Numbered from the stretch's first letter, positions 40,101-48,070 are shown. The stretch: DNA of 64,000 nucleotides from Echinometra lucunter (GCA_029962745.1 CM057165.1:21220807-21284806); one strand, 5' to 3'. Made by a program: numbers and translations. The notes: generated by a model not told the origin, from the letters alone.

Positions 40101-43100
40101 TAATTGTACCTGTTCTTGAGCTTGCTGGGCTTGTCCAGTAACAACCTTGTCATGTTCCCTCACATCAGATAGTTCACTGGTTTGAAGTTGGAAAGAGAGT
40201 AAACATACTAGTTAAAGCCATTGAGTAACTTTTCAAAACCTGAGCTGCATGGCCCTACATGCTATCATGTATGCAATATTATGTCGGCATGAAGAGGCCC
40301 TGAAACATGCACTTCAAAAGCATCATCATGAGCTTCACAAAAAGTGAAAATACACAAGTGACCAGAAATGCCAGGCCCTTTTAACCTCATAGACTGCAGG
40401 GTTACACAAAAGCAAACCCAGGTTGGTTTTGCAAAGTGCAGAATTCAATGACAGATATCTTGATAATAACATCTTAAATTTCAAAACCATTATATTCCTG
40501 GCTATTTTATCTATCCTTCTGAACATCTTTATACAACACAGTCATCAAAATTCAACAATTTATTAAATCAAGCCTCCACAAAGTTACTGGATCCCTTTAA
40601 TATAATATAAAATATAATACAATTTTAACATGTTCCCTATGTAAAAGTAACTGATCTCTTTTGACTATGCTGACAATACATTTTTCACCAAAGCAGTTTG
40701 GTAGACATAATATATTTCAAGTCACGAACCTTCTGCACTAGTTTAATTCTGTGAGAAAATATTTTTCCAAAATATCCAGAACTTGAGAATACCGAAATGA
40801 AAACACAGAAAAAGACAATGGTTGATAAAATGAAGAAAAATATCAATACATTTTTATAGAGACTAGATTGTTTTGAAAGGAAAATAGATTAGATATAGCT
40901 AACATGAAGAATTCACTCATATCTGGGGCATGTTTCATAAAGCTGTTCGTAAAGGTACACATGACATTAAGAACGACTTGAGTATAAAGTGCAAAATGTG
41001 ATTCCCAGTGTATTGACAATTTTTTATAGTTCATTGATGAAGAAAACAAAAAAATGTAAATTCTTCAAATTTATGATGATTTGTGCATCCCTTGAGAGAC
41101 CGATGGTGAAAGCAAACAGTGGCATGAATGGCCTGCCATAGTTCAGAGCGATTTGAGTCAATCTTAGTCTTTATGAAACACCCCCAGGTTTATAATGAAT
41201 TTGGACTACTAAATCTTACTCTGTGAGATCAGAGATAGTTGATTTGAACCTGAAGAGTTCTTCTGTTAACCTTCGATCAAGAGCTCGCTGTGCCATGACC
41301 TCCTGATGCAAGCTACGAAAAATGAGGTCAAAAGTATATAAAATTCAGTTTAATTCAACACAATACTCATTTATGATAAAGTGCATACATACAACCTATC
41401 AAGTTTACAGCAAGCATATGGAGGGCTACTGCCACACAAATGGGAGTATGTGACTAGAACAAGTCCTTCCACATCATATGCGAATTGAATATATTTATTG
41501 TCCATATAGGAAATTCTTTTTACGTTGGATAATTCAAAATACAAATACAGACATAATATGAAGAGAAAATACAAAGCTATTCATAGATTAATTGCGACAT
41601 AGGTAAAAAAAACACAAAATTACTCACAGATTAATTGCACCTATAGGTAGTATCAACCTGCTCTCAATTTTCAAATGGAATGCAATGAACTTCTGAGAAT
41701 TATCAAGATGAAAAATTGCCAATAGCAGCTAAAAGTTTAATATATCATCCTATGTGATAATGTGCTTTCCAGCATATCAATCATGAAAAACTTGTTACCT
41801 TTTGATTTGCCTGGGCACCTTGTCCAGGAGTTTGTTGTAGAGCTCTCTGACCGATGACAACAGTTCTCCCCTCTCAATGCACTCCACGCTCACCTGCACA
41901 TAACAAGACAAAAAAATCACGTCAAGTACATGAAGTTTTCTCACAAGATGTATTTACTGACCAACATGTAAGCAATTAAAGTAATAGTTCAACCAAACTA
42001 TCCCCTGTAAACTCCCCTATCAGGAAAATTGCTTCCCCCCCCCCCCCCCCATCTCCTGAAAACTATCCTCAACAACCCTCTTATTTGAATACCATAATAC
42101 GACAGGGTTGTTTGTTGAAGGCTAGTTTCTGAAGGGAAATTGTTCTGGGGATCCAGGAGGGGGGGGGGGGCATCTGGAGCTTACTCATCCTGGAAAATAT
42201 GGACCTATCCATCTCAAGTATAACCATAACTCCCTTTTGTGACATCCATTCTTCAAGCAAATGAAATATATTTCCCTATAGGTATCTATTTATTTTTACA
42301 ATTTCACAAGACCATCTGCAATCAGAAGAATGATCACTTCTAGAGGTGTGATGGCTTACCTGTCTGATGAGCTCGTGGAAAATGATGTTGTAAATGTTCT
42401 GCTCCTTTTTCACCAATTCTAGGAGGTTGTGCATCTGCCAAAATAAAATACAAAAATCAGGATAGATGAGGATGAATTAGAACAGATTACTTTTGATTAA
42501 ATTTGATTTGATTGAGAGAGAGGGCATTCAGACATGGATAAAGCCACTTTTTGGTACTGAAAAAATGATGAAGGAAAAACAAAAGAACAAAGAGGAGAGA
42601 GAACACAAAGAGAAAAGGAGATAAGAAAAGAGATAAGAAGAGAGAGGGGAGAGAGGGGGAGATGGGGGAGACAGGAAGCAAGAGGAAGAGGAAGGTTAAA
42701 GTGTTTTGCCTAAATGCTAACCATAACACTGAATCTAATCTAGAACCTAAATACAAATCATTCAACCATGACCATAACCATCTATTTTTTAAGCCTAGGA
42801 CAAATGGCACTGAAGCAAATACTGGAGGTACATTCATTTCTAAAATGTAGTATGTAATACTTACCTGTGTGGGACCTTTGACTTCTGCCCCCTCATCATT
42901 GATTCCAGCCTTATCTAACATGGCCTGAAGGGATTCTTTGAGCTGTAACACTTCGTAACGACTCGTGGGTTTACTGTGAAGAGCAGAGCAAGAGAGAGAA
43001 TGGAGAAAATATATCATCTACATCCGTCAAATAGAAAGGGAACATTTACATGTATACAGGTATCACTAGTCAGGGTGCGAGGTACATTTAAGTTTTTTTG

Positions 43101-46100
43101 TACTTTTGGAAATATACAATGTTAGAAATATTTTAGGCTCATAACTTATCCACAAGTATGTTTTGAGGGTCTCCATACCCACCACCCCCTTCCCAAACTC
43201 TCCCTAACAATAGTCTATTAATACTACTATCCACTCACTACATAATGAAATACTGCAAGTGTACATCTGAAATGCTATGCAATATGGTAATTTGGTTACC
43301 ATTTCATCCATACTTAATTTGTCTTATCACAGTTCATCCTTTATAATGATTGTTTTCTCTTAATTTTGTTTTATCCATCCATCACTTTATCTAATGACTG
43401 TTGAAACTAATTCTTTTGGCCCAGCTGTCAGTTTGTCTAATATCTACTGGGCCCCATTTCATAAATCTTTTAATCAATAACAAGTTGCAATAACTGTTAA
43501 AAGTTACTGAAATCCTTGCATCTGATTGGCTGAGGGTAAATTTGTGGCAGTTATTAATGATAACAAGTTTTATGAAACAGGGCCCTTATCTAACAAATGA
43601 CAAGAGCAACCACATGTCATTTTGTCTTGTGCCAATTCAATTAAAAATAAATGCGCATTACAAGTAGAAACAATAATACAAATTTACAAAATAGGTCCAA
43701 CGATTTAGTCCAAAGGGTCATTATCCCACATGATATCAGACTACATGTACACGGAAATTGGATAACCTATTTGGTGGAAATGAATACTTACAGTGACGGA
43801 AAGGCAACTGGAGCTTCATCCTCGTTTTTTAGTTGTGTGCTGAATTTCCTATTGAAAGAAAAGGAACAGCAAAATACCAAGCAAAGGTTCTAACCACCCT
43901 CACAGTTAAAGTATAAGAGGTGTACAAACACATAAACAAAATGTTTGCTCTTATAACATTACATGATAGAGAAAGATAGCAAATTACAAGAGTGCAACAA
44001 AAAGGTAAGCTTTTCCTATCTTCATACCATTTTAAATTCTTAATACTGTGGCTTACAACTCTCCACATAACAATTAGAATATATCATAATGTTATGGTGA
44101 ATGTATTGGTATGAAATAAAGAGACATTTCTTCAGATGTATCTGCTAAAGCACAATTAATTCATCACACAGGAAGGGAGACGATAGCTTATTTCTTTCAT
44201 ATTCATCATTTTATTGCCAAAGAAACATTTGATTATCATACAGCATTACAGTGATATCTGCACATATCAAGCATCATAATTCTTCCAATACTTACTCTTC
44301 TTGGAATTCTAAATGCTGAACACCTTTTGCTTTGACCACATGGTATTCTGAAGGAACCAGTGTGTTAGGAACAGTCATTGCCTATGAGATGAAATGGACC
44401 ATTGTCTCTTTAAAACATATGATGTCAAAGGCACAATGAATATCATTCACAGAACAAAATATAGGTAATTCATTGATGCAACCCAATTTTCGAAATGATC
44501 TTTCATGATGTTTGTACGAACAACTAACAGTAGGTTGTTTTCTGCTAAAACTGGGTCATCCATCATCTCGCCTTCACAGAAAACAAAAGGAAACTAAAAA
44601 TTGCTACATCAATTGAAGCCATATACTGGAGAGACCATGTAATCCAAAGTGCAAAATAAATATAAATATTCACAAAACGTGATCATATATTTCCCTTAAT
44701 ACAAAACTGAAATTACGAATTGATATAGACATTAAGACACGTCTATTCAATGCTTCCTACTCTTAATTGTTCCTTAATTTATCATTGTATTTGTGCTCTT
44801 CTCTCTCTTTCTTTCTTTCACTGCGCCTTGGGCACTCTGCAGAGTGGATTTGGCGCATTACAAATCCCATCTATTATTATTATTATTATTTCCTAGGAAT
44901 ATGATCAATATGGGTAAGAATATGATCACTATTCGAAGGAAATGTCAGCAGGGAGTGAAGCAACTAATATTCCTCCCAAACGATGGAGATTTTGCATTTT
45001 CAGAATTGAAACTGGACGATTCGGTGCACACTCTGGGTGGGATATTTGGATTTTTTATCAAGCCTATGCAGTTTGTCACGGATGGACATTTGAAAAAATT
45101 GAAATTTTGAAGGCCTGTAAAAAATATGTAATGAAATGTGTTGAGCTATTTTATGTTTCATTGTGAAGGACATCACTGAAGGAGTTGAAATACAATAAAA
45201 TTTGGTTGCCCTTATTGTATATTTAAACTAGAATCCAGAAATTGATCAATGTCACGGATGGACAAAAATGTCACTCTTAACCAATCAGGCTCTTTTTAAA
45301 AAAAAAACAGGAGGGTATGAAAATTATAATGCTTTTAAATGCTACTCTGTTTGGGTTCAATAACACAATCACAAGTTATCTCTATGTGGTGATAAGAAGA
45401 GCCCCTTGAAGTAAAAATAAACATTCTTGAACACATACCTTGTCACTTTTACTCTGTAACTGCTTTTCATAGCCACGTTTTGCACTTGGGTCACTGGCTA
45501 ATGGCTTTGGATCATTGGAAACATTCAATGCAACATCGTAGAGGAAAGATATGTCTCTAAAGAAGGAGGAAACACATAGACAGATCAAATAAAAAGAGTA
45601 CTCAGTTAATAATAATCATAAATACAGCAGTTGTAATGCGCCTTCACTCTAGTGAACTCTTCTCACGCACAGAGGGATATAATTAGGTTTAGAATCAATT
45701 CACACCCTATGCACATTCATAGTCTGAGAATCTGAGTGGTACACCGAACAGCATGGGTTAAGTCACATTTCATCTGAACAAATGGGCACTGATGGTTTGA
45801 TGCTATTTCATAGGTTTTGACTAGTGATTGATCCTTAGGTTACCAGAATGAAAATGAATATTTATGCAAATGAAGTACATAATATGACGCTCAATGACAT
45901 TCTTTTAATCTTCAGGTCTTTTACAAGAAAAGATAACCATTCTTTTCATATGACAGCACTAAACTTGTCTTTTTATCAAACTGATATAAAGTAGTCAATG
46001 CCATATGAAATCATTCACAACAAAGAGGTGAGATAAGTCTGCATAAAGAGATTCATCAGATTGTTGAGATAAATCTGTTTCTACTACCATGAAATAAAGT

Positions 46101-47680
46101 ATTGTGTCTTGAATCTAGAATTTATTTCTTTCTTTCAACAAAAAGGTGACCACCACTGCGAATATATGTTACTCACCTTCCTGCCCCAGTAACAGAAACA
46201 GGCTGATCTGTCAAATGCTGGAATTTTCTCCTCCTGTTGGGGAAATTCCACACATTGGCTGGTGGTCCACTCTTTATTGTCTGTGAAAGATGAAATCATA
46301 AAGATCTCTTGAAGCTGTAAAAACAGTTTAATCATTTCTTACTTATCTACTAAATTCATTGCACAGATTGTTAACGTGTTACATACTTTGCAAATTTGTG
46401 TTAAACCAAAATTAAATTGTGCACAATAGGTTATTGAAAAATATAGAATGACACCTGCAGAAAGTGTAGCATTAGAATACTGTTGCATATATACGACACA
46501 TGTGAAGAAAACTGCTAGTCATTCACAAATTTCATTCACAAACTCATTCATAAAAGGGCATGATATAATTTCAAAAAGAGGTGATACCCAAGTGACCCTC
46601 AACAGAAGATATGAGCAATTCTCCTGTGGTAAAATAATAAACCTCAGTATGTCTTCCTTTCTTAGAGTAGACTATGACACAACATGTCAGTAAAATAAAA
46701 ACTAATTTGCTATTCCTACCTTCTGATCTGTAGGGAAAGTTGACTTTGCCTTTCCTGGAGCTTTTAACTTGTCTTTGCTGACTGGTTTAGGGAGTTGTGT
46801 AAGAGCATTCAAAATGTCCTCTGGAATAAAATCACTCTGCAGGGATGTTGGCAGTGGTTTGGACCTATCAACGTGGTTGTCGCTGGAGCGCAGTTCTGGA
46901 AGCGGACTTCCCCCTGTATAGAATGAGTAAATATCAGTATCATGAACCCACTGAATACCGTGCATTACTGAATGATAAATATCCCATCCCCCCCCCCCCC
47001 CCCCCCGGAAGAATAACAAATAATAGACTCCTCTATACTGGAATGTATCTAGCACTCGATTCCATGAAATATATTTGCAACGAGAGGTGTATCACAGATG
47101 GGTGCACGAACAATGTAACAAAAAACACCATCATACTGAAGACTACTGAATCAGCTGAAGGTATAAAAATGGAAAGAGTTCCCTTTGTACCCCCCCACCC
47201 CCCACATTCTGTTTTTCGTGTTCGAACCCTAATACTAACCCCAAGTCCTAAACTCTAACCCCAACCATATGGATTACAAAAGGAGCTCTTGCCTCATATA
47301 CAAGAATGGCATGCATATATCTAGTATTAGTGATAGAGAGTTTAAAATTCTGACAGAGAAAAAAAGGAATGAATAACACTGCATATAAAATCTTCAGTGA
47401 ACATATCAACTCATAATCTCTTACTGACCTCCCCAAACTTGCATCTATAAAACGTCAGTTTGCTTTTCTCTCAGGGTATGAAGTAACTCATATTCATATT
47501 AGTCATAACCTTGCATTCTTGTGAATGGAAGTAGAACTTACCATTTTCTTGTTTGCTGACAACAGCTTTTTCTCTCTTCAGCGCTGGGCTGTTGTTGGGT
47601 CCCACATCCGCAGGCATGGGGGTGGGGTCCAGAGCCTTAGGAAAATCCCCCACATCGGGTGCCACTGCCACCGCCGTCAT
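15451..47680 (-). CDS. AXDND1: Axonemal dynein light chain domain-containing protein 1 (27 coding exons)
   Basis: AXDND1 is a coiled-coil protein of cilia and sperm flagella that carries a domain related to the inner-arm dynein light chain p28/DNALI1. From 47680 to 15451 on the - strand I find 27 exons whose phases join without conflict. Their sum is 3699 nt, or 1232 residues, once a 1-bp deletion in exon 16 is discounted and the intact displaced copy of exon 17 is used. The human protein is about 1012 residues. Landmarks: VDRSKPLPTSLQSDFIPEDI (exon 2), GAGRDISFLYDV (exons 3-4), the Ax_dynein_light domain from about residue 270 (exons 8-13: EQNIYNIIFHELIRQVSVEC, RGELLSSVRELY), ERDLW (exon 13), FGGDILL (exon 17) and HIRVNGENG (exons 18-19). 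The last 300 residues are Pro/Ala/Thr/Ser-rich with a short coiled coil and form an extension. The start ATG has an upstream in-frame stop. No AXDND1 promoter element is obvious. Confidence 0.92.
16442..16557 (-). CDS. AXDND1: AXDND1 exon 26
   Basis: This is 116 nt with a CCAG acceptor and a GTAAGT donor. It encodes SAPQESTPAKVLDAASKTPD and ends AVKSLQQQL. The phase (in 0, out 2) fits exon 27. Confidence 0.82.
17209..18106. mobile_element. Composite MITE-like element 2 with five tandem TGACCTTTGACC units
   Basis: The 12-bp ends are inverted: TATGCCTCCGCC at 17209 and GGCGGAGGCATA at 18095-18106. Five units of about 150 bp have TGACCTT anchors at 17301, 17449, 17600, 17750 and 17900. Then follow a GGAC microsatellite (about 18012-18058) and a terminal hairpin (18071-18104: TGCCTC/GAGGCA and CCACC/GGTGG stems around TAC). 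Read on the other strand, the order hairpin, GTCC tract, AGGTCAAAGGTCA units is the same as in element 1. It sits in the AXDND1 intron between exons 25 and 26. Confidence 0.85.
18271..18426 (-). CDS. AXDND1: AXDND1 exon 25
   Basis: This is 156 nt, 52 codons, phase 0 at both ends. It encodes TPSTAQSQRSVLPGSTPGAD and then DLVNMNEMQVLGFDQNVWTQ. The donor is GTACCG, a weak match; the acceptor is CTTAG. Confidence 0.8.
18651..18854 (-). CDS. AXDND1: AXDND1 exon 24, Ala/Pro/Thr-rich
   Basis: This is 204 nt, 68 codons, phase 0 at both ends, with a GACAG acceptor and a GTAAGT donor. The product is low complexity, for example STAPIAAPLAAPVAAPAAAQ. It has no counterpart I recognise in vertebrate AXDND1. 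Confidence 0.8.
18979..19260. repeat. Long TTC/TCC pyrimidine tract (GAA/GAG in the AXDND1 transcript)
   Basis: This is nearly uninterrupted pyrimidine over about 280 bp, mostly TTC triplets, in the intron between AXDND1 exons 23 and 24. Long open frames on both strands here are low-complexity artefacts. Confidence 0.9.
19462..19747 (-). CDS. AXDND1: AXDND1 exon 23
   Basis: This is 286 nt with a TTGCAG acceptor and a GTGAGG donor. It encodes CCSSIVSAEMQQKIDDGEPD, then HEYRDLKKIKSECGEWIHMA, and ends AFTPGMPDRGE. Its first 44 bases have a diverged tandem copy at 19860-19903. Confidence 0.85.
19860..19903 (-). CDS. AXDND1: Duplicated alternative start of AXDND1 exon 23 (candidate alternative exon)
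   Basis: This is 44 nt with a CTATAG acceptor and a GTGAGA donor. It encodes CCSSIVSAEKQQEI, against CCSSIVSAEMQQKI in exon 23. It matches 34 of 44 bases, and five of the seven changed codons are synonymous. The entry phase equals exon 23. The exit phase is 1, so splicing to exon 24 would shift frame, and reading through gives GERE and a stop. It may be an alternative truncating or terminal exon, or a decaying duplicate. Confidence 0.5.
19948..20362. mobile_element. piggyBac-like MITE (TTAA target site)
   Basis: Perfect 18-bp ends TTAACCCATTCGTGACAG and CTGTCACGAATGGGTTAA enclose 415 bp of AT-rich non-coding sequence. TTAA target sites directly followed by CCC are typical of piggyBac elements. 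It lies in the AXDND1 intron between exon 22 and the exon-23 region. Confidence 0.7.
20715..20905 (-). CDS. AXDND1: AXDND1 exon 22
   Basis: This is 191 nt with a TGCCAG acceptor and a GTACTT donor. It encodes VSVLHSDMVHWMIQVLLRLA, then VVDACMASAWSLTKIQEKAV, and ends AFSNYIT plus two bases. It looks helical. Confidence 0.88.
21401..21484 (-). CDS. AXDND1: AXDND1 exon 21
   Basis: This is 84 nt, 28 codons, donor GTGAGT. It encodes EDVFRLAQKWVSTTINGIDS and QDSKLLEQ. Two acceptors are close together. The one ending at 21485 (ACCAG) keeps frame with exon 20; the one 10 bases upstream (TTACAG) would meet a stop in this phase, so I chose the former. Confidence 0.78.
21690..22107. mobile_element. Foldback element
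   Basis: The arms pair imperfectly: GCACACTGAACGATCCGACT then GCGACCCGATT at the left, inverse of AATCGGATCGCAGTCAGATC then GTGCAGTGTGC at the right. Non-coding, AT-rich centre. Confidence 0.65.
22132..22217 (-). CDS. AXDND1: AXDND1 exon 20
   Basis: This is 86 nt with a CTCAG acceptor and a GTAAAC donor. It encodes VLGLELEKKEVQTLIAEHHE and MVMVSCSE after a split codon. The acceptor lies right beside the second assembly gap; the exon itself is complete. Confidence 0.82.
22222..22721. other. Assembly gap (500 N), probably an unrecognised overlap
   Basis: The 17 bases before the gap (22205-22221) are identical to the 17 bases after it (22722-22738). Collapsing the overlap leaves AXDND1 exon 20 with a normal upstream intron context. 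Confidence 0.95.
22840..23088 (+). mobile_element. SINE-like element with ATT tail
   Basis: It runs from CATTTGCCACTCTCC through GACCGGGGTAATAATGATTA and AAGCGCTATATAAATG to a TTATTATTATT tail. A related copy forms part of both arms of the large foldback (for example 58085-58270, sharing GATGACCGGGGTAATGAT and the GCGCTTAGA motif). Confidence 0.6.
23111..23326 (-). CDS. AXDND1: AXDND1 exon 19
   Basis: This is 216 nt with a CTCCAG acceptor and a GTAAGT donor. It encodes GTAKGFIQITNALESWDTKL, then EAEWLRLYELFSDWVTTINE, and ends KAEANLSI. The acidic SEQSEDD stretch is charged and likely a loop. Confidence 0.9.
23345..23722 (+). mobile_element. LINE 3'-end fragment (reverse transcriptase C-terminal remnant)
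   Basis: The + strand shows, with stops and frameshifts, LLRDLHWLPVRQRISF, then VYKTLIGQAPSY and GDRAFACAAPKLWNSLP, the conserved C-terminal end of CR1/L2/jockey-type non-LTR retrotransposons. It is inactive and antisense to AXDND1 in an intron. Confidence 0.8.
24301..24352 (-). CDS. AXDND1: AXDND1 exon 18
   Basis: This is 52 nt with an ATTAG acceptor and a GTAAGT donor. It encodes VCEAICKQFHIRVNGEN plus one base. The RVNGENG motif matches the corresponding part of vertebrate AXDND1. Confidence 0.88.
25493..25582. repeat. Perfect 45-bp tandem duplication
   Basis: Two adjacent identical 45-bp copies starting CCTCAAGTCACTACTACAAT. Intronic in AXDND1, recent or an assembly artefact. Confidence 0.85.
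26584..27246. mobile_element. Foldback MITE with TA target duplication, copy B
   Basis: Same element as at 510-1171, with identical end structure and TA flanks. Intronic in AXDND1. Confidence 0.7.
28039..28218 (-). CDS. AXDND1: AXDND1 exon 17, in-place copy with three 1-bp deletions
   Basis: Splice sites are intact, but the exon is 180 nt against 183 nt in the displaced copy. Single bases are missing near 28058 (CTGTCATGG for CTTGTCATGG), 28091 (GTAGCATG for GTAGGCATG) and 28174 (ACCAGGAG for ACCAAGGAG). The frame is broken between them. Sequencing error in one haplotype contig is the likely cause. Confidence 0.85.
28951..29037 (-). CDS. AXDND1: AXDND1 exon 16 with apparent 1-bp deletion
   Basis: This is 87 nt with an AACAG acceptor and a GTATGG donor. 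The second half reads LQAPSKEMIQSLYEDIRLWE in the frame required by exon 17. The first half (ASDR) is in the frame required by exon 15. One base is missing near 29025-29028, so the annotated frame fails here; 88 nt would restore the expected phases. Confidence 0.8.
29326..29490. repeat. Diverged tandem duplication, period about 87 bp
   Basis: The text GACCATTCATGAGTGCC and GTCCTATTGTCTGTCTCA recurs as AACCATTCAGGAGTGCC and GTCCTATTGTCTGTCTCA. Intronic. Confidence 0.65.
32942..33290. repeat. Diverged tandem duplication, period about 196 bp
   Basis: GGAAAGGTGCTCCTGTATAT at 32952 recurs at 33148, and downstream text (GTGAATGAAGCATG, ACTAAGACATTAT) repeats in the same order. A weaker third relative lies near 32280. 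Intronic. Confidence 0.65.
33751..33980. repeat. Tandem duplication, period 115 bp, carrying a donor-like site
   Basis: TAATTAATTTTGGACTAATT at 33751 recurs at 33866 with the following 100 bases nearly identical. Each unit ends with CTTACCTCTCCCCATCA, a good 5' splice site on the AXDND1 strand, though no matching exon is evident. Confidence 0.75.
34517..34940. repeat. Three diverged tandem units, period about 150 bp
   Basis: The anchors GTGATAGCCAACACCAATTC (34517), GATCCCCAGCACAA (34680) and GTGATTCCCAGCACCAGTTC (34824) recur, as do the later CTACCT...AAAAC motifs at about 34611, 34758 and 34908. Intronic, no coding sense. Confidence 0.6.
35717..35906 (-). mobile_element. tRNA-derived SINE
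   Basis: Read on the - strand it starts GGTGCCATAGTCGAGTGG, has a B-box GGATTCGATCC and a body ending near the (AAAAAC)n tail at 35664-35716. A matching copy lies on the + strand at 47873. Confidence 0.8.
35972..36111 (-). CDS. AXDND1: AXDND1 exon 15
   Basis: This is 140 nt with a CCCAG acceptor and a GTAAGT donor. It encodes VLVEHHRLLMIEFSKQLQKE, then LALIRSGIKKWMDLFYGTV. The donor is 66 bases from the 3' boundary of a SINE. Confidence 0.9.
36610..36736 (-). mobile_element. tRNA-derived SINE, older copy
   Basis: Same family as 35717-35906, with a tRNA-like head ending GACACC at 36736 and degenerate boxes. It abuts AXDND1 exon 14 by less than 20 bases. Confidence 0.7.
36755..36883 (-). CDS. 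AXDND1: AXDND1 exon 14
   Basis: This is 129 nt, 43 codons, phase 0 at both ends, donor GTAAAA. It encodes VTEANSLTTARRLHICEKAW and SKLTHHFTIVLSDRDTVQLS; ARRL and EK-W align with vertebrate AXDND1. Confidence 0.9.
37202..37322 (-). CDS. AXDND1: AXDND1 exon 13
   Basis: This is 121 nt with a TTCCAG acceptor and a GTAGAA donor. It encodes LLGEYHELYELQRRRLEKQV and SERDLWSNAAYSLALK, a strongly conserved coiled-coil segment (YHxLYxLQRRR, ERDxWS). Confidence 0.92.
37729..37980 (-). mobile_element. Degenerate tRNA-derived SINE with ATT tail
   Basis: On the - strand: GGTGTCATGGTCTAGTGG-type head, a tRNA-like box region, then GAGCACTGTACAAGTACCCA and a (TTA)n tail. A different subfamily from the copy at 35717. 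Confidence 0.6.
38070..38107 (-). CDS. AXDND1: AXDND1 exon 12 (microexon-sized)
   Basis: This is 38 nt with a TTGCAG acceptor and a GTAAGA donor. It encodes LAQALAESEKSA plus two bases, matching the LAQAL-xx-EK motif of vertebrate AXDND1. Confidence 0.88.
38147..38918. mobile_element. Foldback element, 772 bp
   Basis: The ends CTGGGGTGGTATTCTGAG and CTCAGAATACCACCCCTGG are inverted, with further AAAATC/GATTTT-rich inverted text inside. It starts only 40 bases upstream of AXDND1 exon 12 on the sense strand. Confidence 0.75.
38946..39263. mobile_element. Foldback element with TTTCATAAAG ends
   Basis: GGGGGTGTTTCATAAAGCTG at the left is mirrored by CTTTATGAAACACCTCCC at the right; internal GTTCGTAAAGTTACGAA text pairs with its inverse. 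Same end type as 40923-41188. Confidence 0.75.
40110..40176 (-). CDS. AXDND1: AXDND1 exon 11
   Basis: This is 67 nt with an ACCAG acceptor and a GTACAA donor. It encodes ELSDVREHDKVVTGQAQQAQ and EQ, part of the light-chain-like coiled coil. Confidence 0.88.
40923..41188. mobile_element. Foldback element with TTTCATAAAG ends
   Basis: CTGGGGCATGTTTCATAAAG and the right end TTTATGAAACACCCCCAG are inverted. It lies 31 bases downstream of the exon 10 donor. Confidence 0.75.
41220..41312 (-). CDS. AXDND1: AXDND1 exon 10
   Basis: This is 93 nt with a CGTAG acceptor and a GTAAGA donor. It encodes LHQEVMAQRALDRRLTEELF and RFKSTISDLT; in the Ax_dynein_light region. Confidence 0.9.
41799..41893 (-). 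CDS. AXDND1: AXDND1 exon 9, core of Ax_dynein_light domain
   Basis: This is 95 nt with a TGCAG acceptor and a GTAACA donor. It encodes VSVECIERGELLSSVRELYN and KLLDKVPRQIK, the C-x-ERGxLL signature shared with DNALI1-type light chains. Confidence 0.93.
42360..42434 (-). CDS. AXDND1: AXDND1 exon 8, start of Ax_dynein_light domain
   Basis: This is 75 nt, 25 codons, phase 0 at both ends. It encodes MHNLLELVKKEQNIYNIIFH and ELIRQ. Confidence 0.93.
42865..42973 (-). CDS. AXDND1: AXDND1 exon 7
   Basis: This is 109 nt with a CACAG acceptor and a GTAAGT donor. It encodes KPTSRYEVLQLKESLQAMLD and KAGINDEGAEVKGPTQ; the G/PT-x-MH junction with exon 8 is conserved. Confidence 0.92.
43447..43586. mobile_element. 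Short foldback element
   Basis: CTGGGCCCCATTTCATAAAT and TTTTATGAAACAGGGCCC are inverted; the middle (GCATCTGATTGGCTGAG, AATAACTGTTA) is close to the elements at 10356 and 12118. Confidence 0.7.
43792..43848 (-). CDS. AXDND1: AXDND1 exon 6
   Basis: This is 57 nt with an AATAG acceptor and a GTAAGT donor. It encodes KFSTQLKNEDEAPVAFPS; the FPS motif aligns with vertebrate AXDND1. Confidence 0.88.
44296..44381 (-). CDS. AXDND1: AXDND1 exon 5
   Basis: This is 86 nt with a CATAG acceptor and a GTAAGT donor. It encodes AMTVPNTLVPSEYHVVKAKG and VQHLEFQE. Confidence 0.9.
44730..44896 (+). mobile_element. LINE/SINE 3'-end fragment with ATT tail
   Basis: Text near 44735 translates to KTRLFNASYS, as at the extreme C-terminus of non-LTR retrotransposons, followed by TTTGGCGCATTACAAAT and a (TAT)n tail. 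Confidence 0.55.
45439..45556 (-). CDS. AXDND1: AXDND1 exon 4
   Basis: This is 118 nt with a TTTAG acceptor and a GTATGT donor. It encodes DISFLYDVALNVSNDPKPLA and KRGYEKQLQSKSDK. DISFLYDV is a conserved AXDND1 signature. Confidence 0.93.
46177..46280 (-). CDS. AXDND1: AXDND1 exon 3
   Basis: This is 104 nt with a CACAG acceptor and a GTGAGT donor. It encodes TIKSGPPANVWNFPNRRRKF and QHLTDQPVSVTGAG; VW-x-P-x-RR-x-KF and the GAGR junction are conserved. Confidence 0.93.
46720..46913 (-). CDS. AXDND1: AXDND1 exon 2
   Basis: This is 194 nt with an ACAG acceptor and a GTAGGA donor. It encodes GSPLPELRSSDNHVDRSKPL, then PTSLQSDFIPEDILNALTQL. This stretch is the family's N-terminal signature. Confidence 0.93.
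46986..47007. repeat. C homopolymer run
   Basis: About 20 consecutive C in an AXDND1 intron, G-rich in the transcript. One of many such runs in the window. Confidence 0.9.
47542..47680 (-). CDS. AXDND1: AXDND1 exon 1 (start codon)
   Basis: The ATG is at 47680. It encodes MTAVAVAPDVGDFPKALDPT and ends VVSKQEN plus one base, donor GTAAGT. An in-frame TAA 21 bases upstream supports this ATG as the first unless the UTR is spliced. The first 46 residues are not conserved. Confidence 0.82.
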
Positions 47681-47872
47681 GTCAAAATTACCTCCTTTTT
47701 AATCTTAAATTTTAGAAAGAAAATGATTTTCAACTAAGACATTGTTTTTAAATAAAAACAATCTGTTACAAAAAATGAAGTATTAGGACACTGCAAGAGG
47801 CACAGAATATCACTTAAAGCTTATGAAAAAAACATAGATCTAGCTTCTATGTTTTCTCATTAACTTTAAGGA

Positions 47873-48035
47873 GGTGCTGTGGTCCAGTGGTTTAAAGCTC
47901 TTGACTGGAGATGCAAGAATCAGAAGTTCGATCCCTGGCATGGCACTAATGCCCTTGAGCAAGGCATTTCATCTACATTGCTCTTTTATTGTACATCAAA
48001 TGAATTAACGTGCTGTAGGCATATTGTTACCAACA

Positions 48036-48066
<31 letters not shown>

Positions 48067-48070
48067 TTTA
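47873..48070 (+). mobile_element. tRNA-derived SINE with GT tail
   Basis: The head GGTGCTGTGGTCCAGTGG is followed by a GTTCGATCCC B-box and GCCCTTGAGCAAGGCATTTC. The body shares ATTGCTCTTTTATTGTA with the copy at 35717, and it ends in a (GT)n run at 48040-48066. Confidence 0.8.

Noticed and set aside
47248..47258. Frames in introns beginning with non-ATG codons shown as Met
   Set aside because: Several short frames start at GTG, TTG or CTG, which has no meaning for eukaryotic gene calling.
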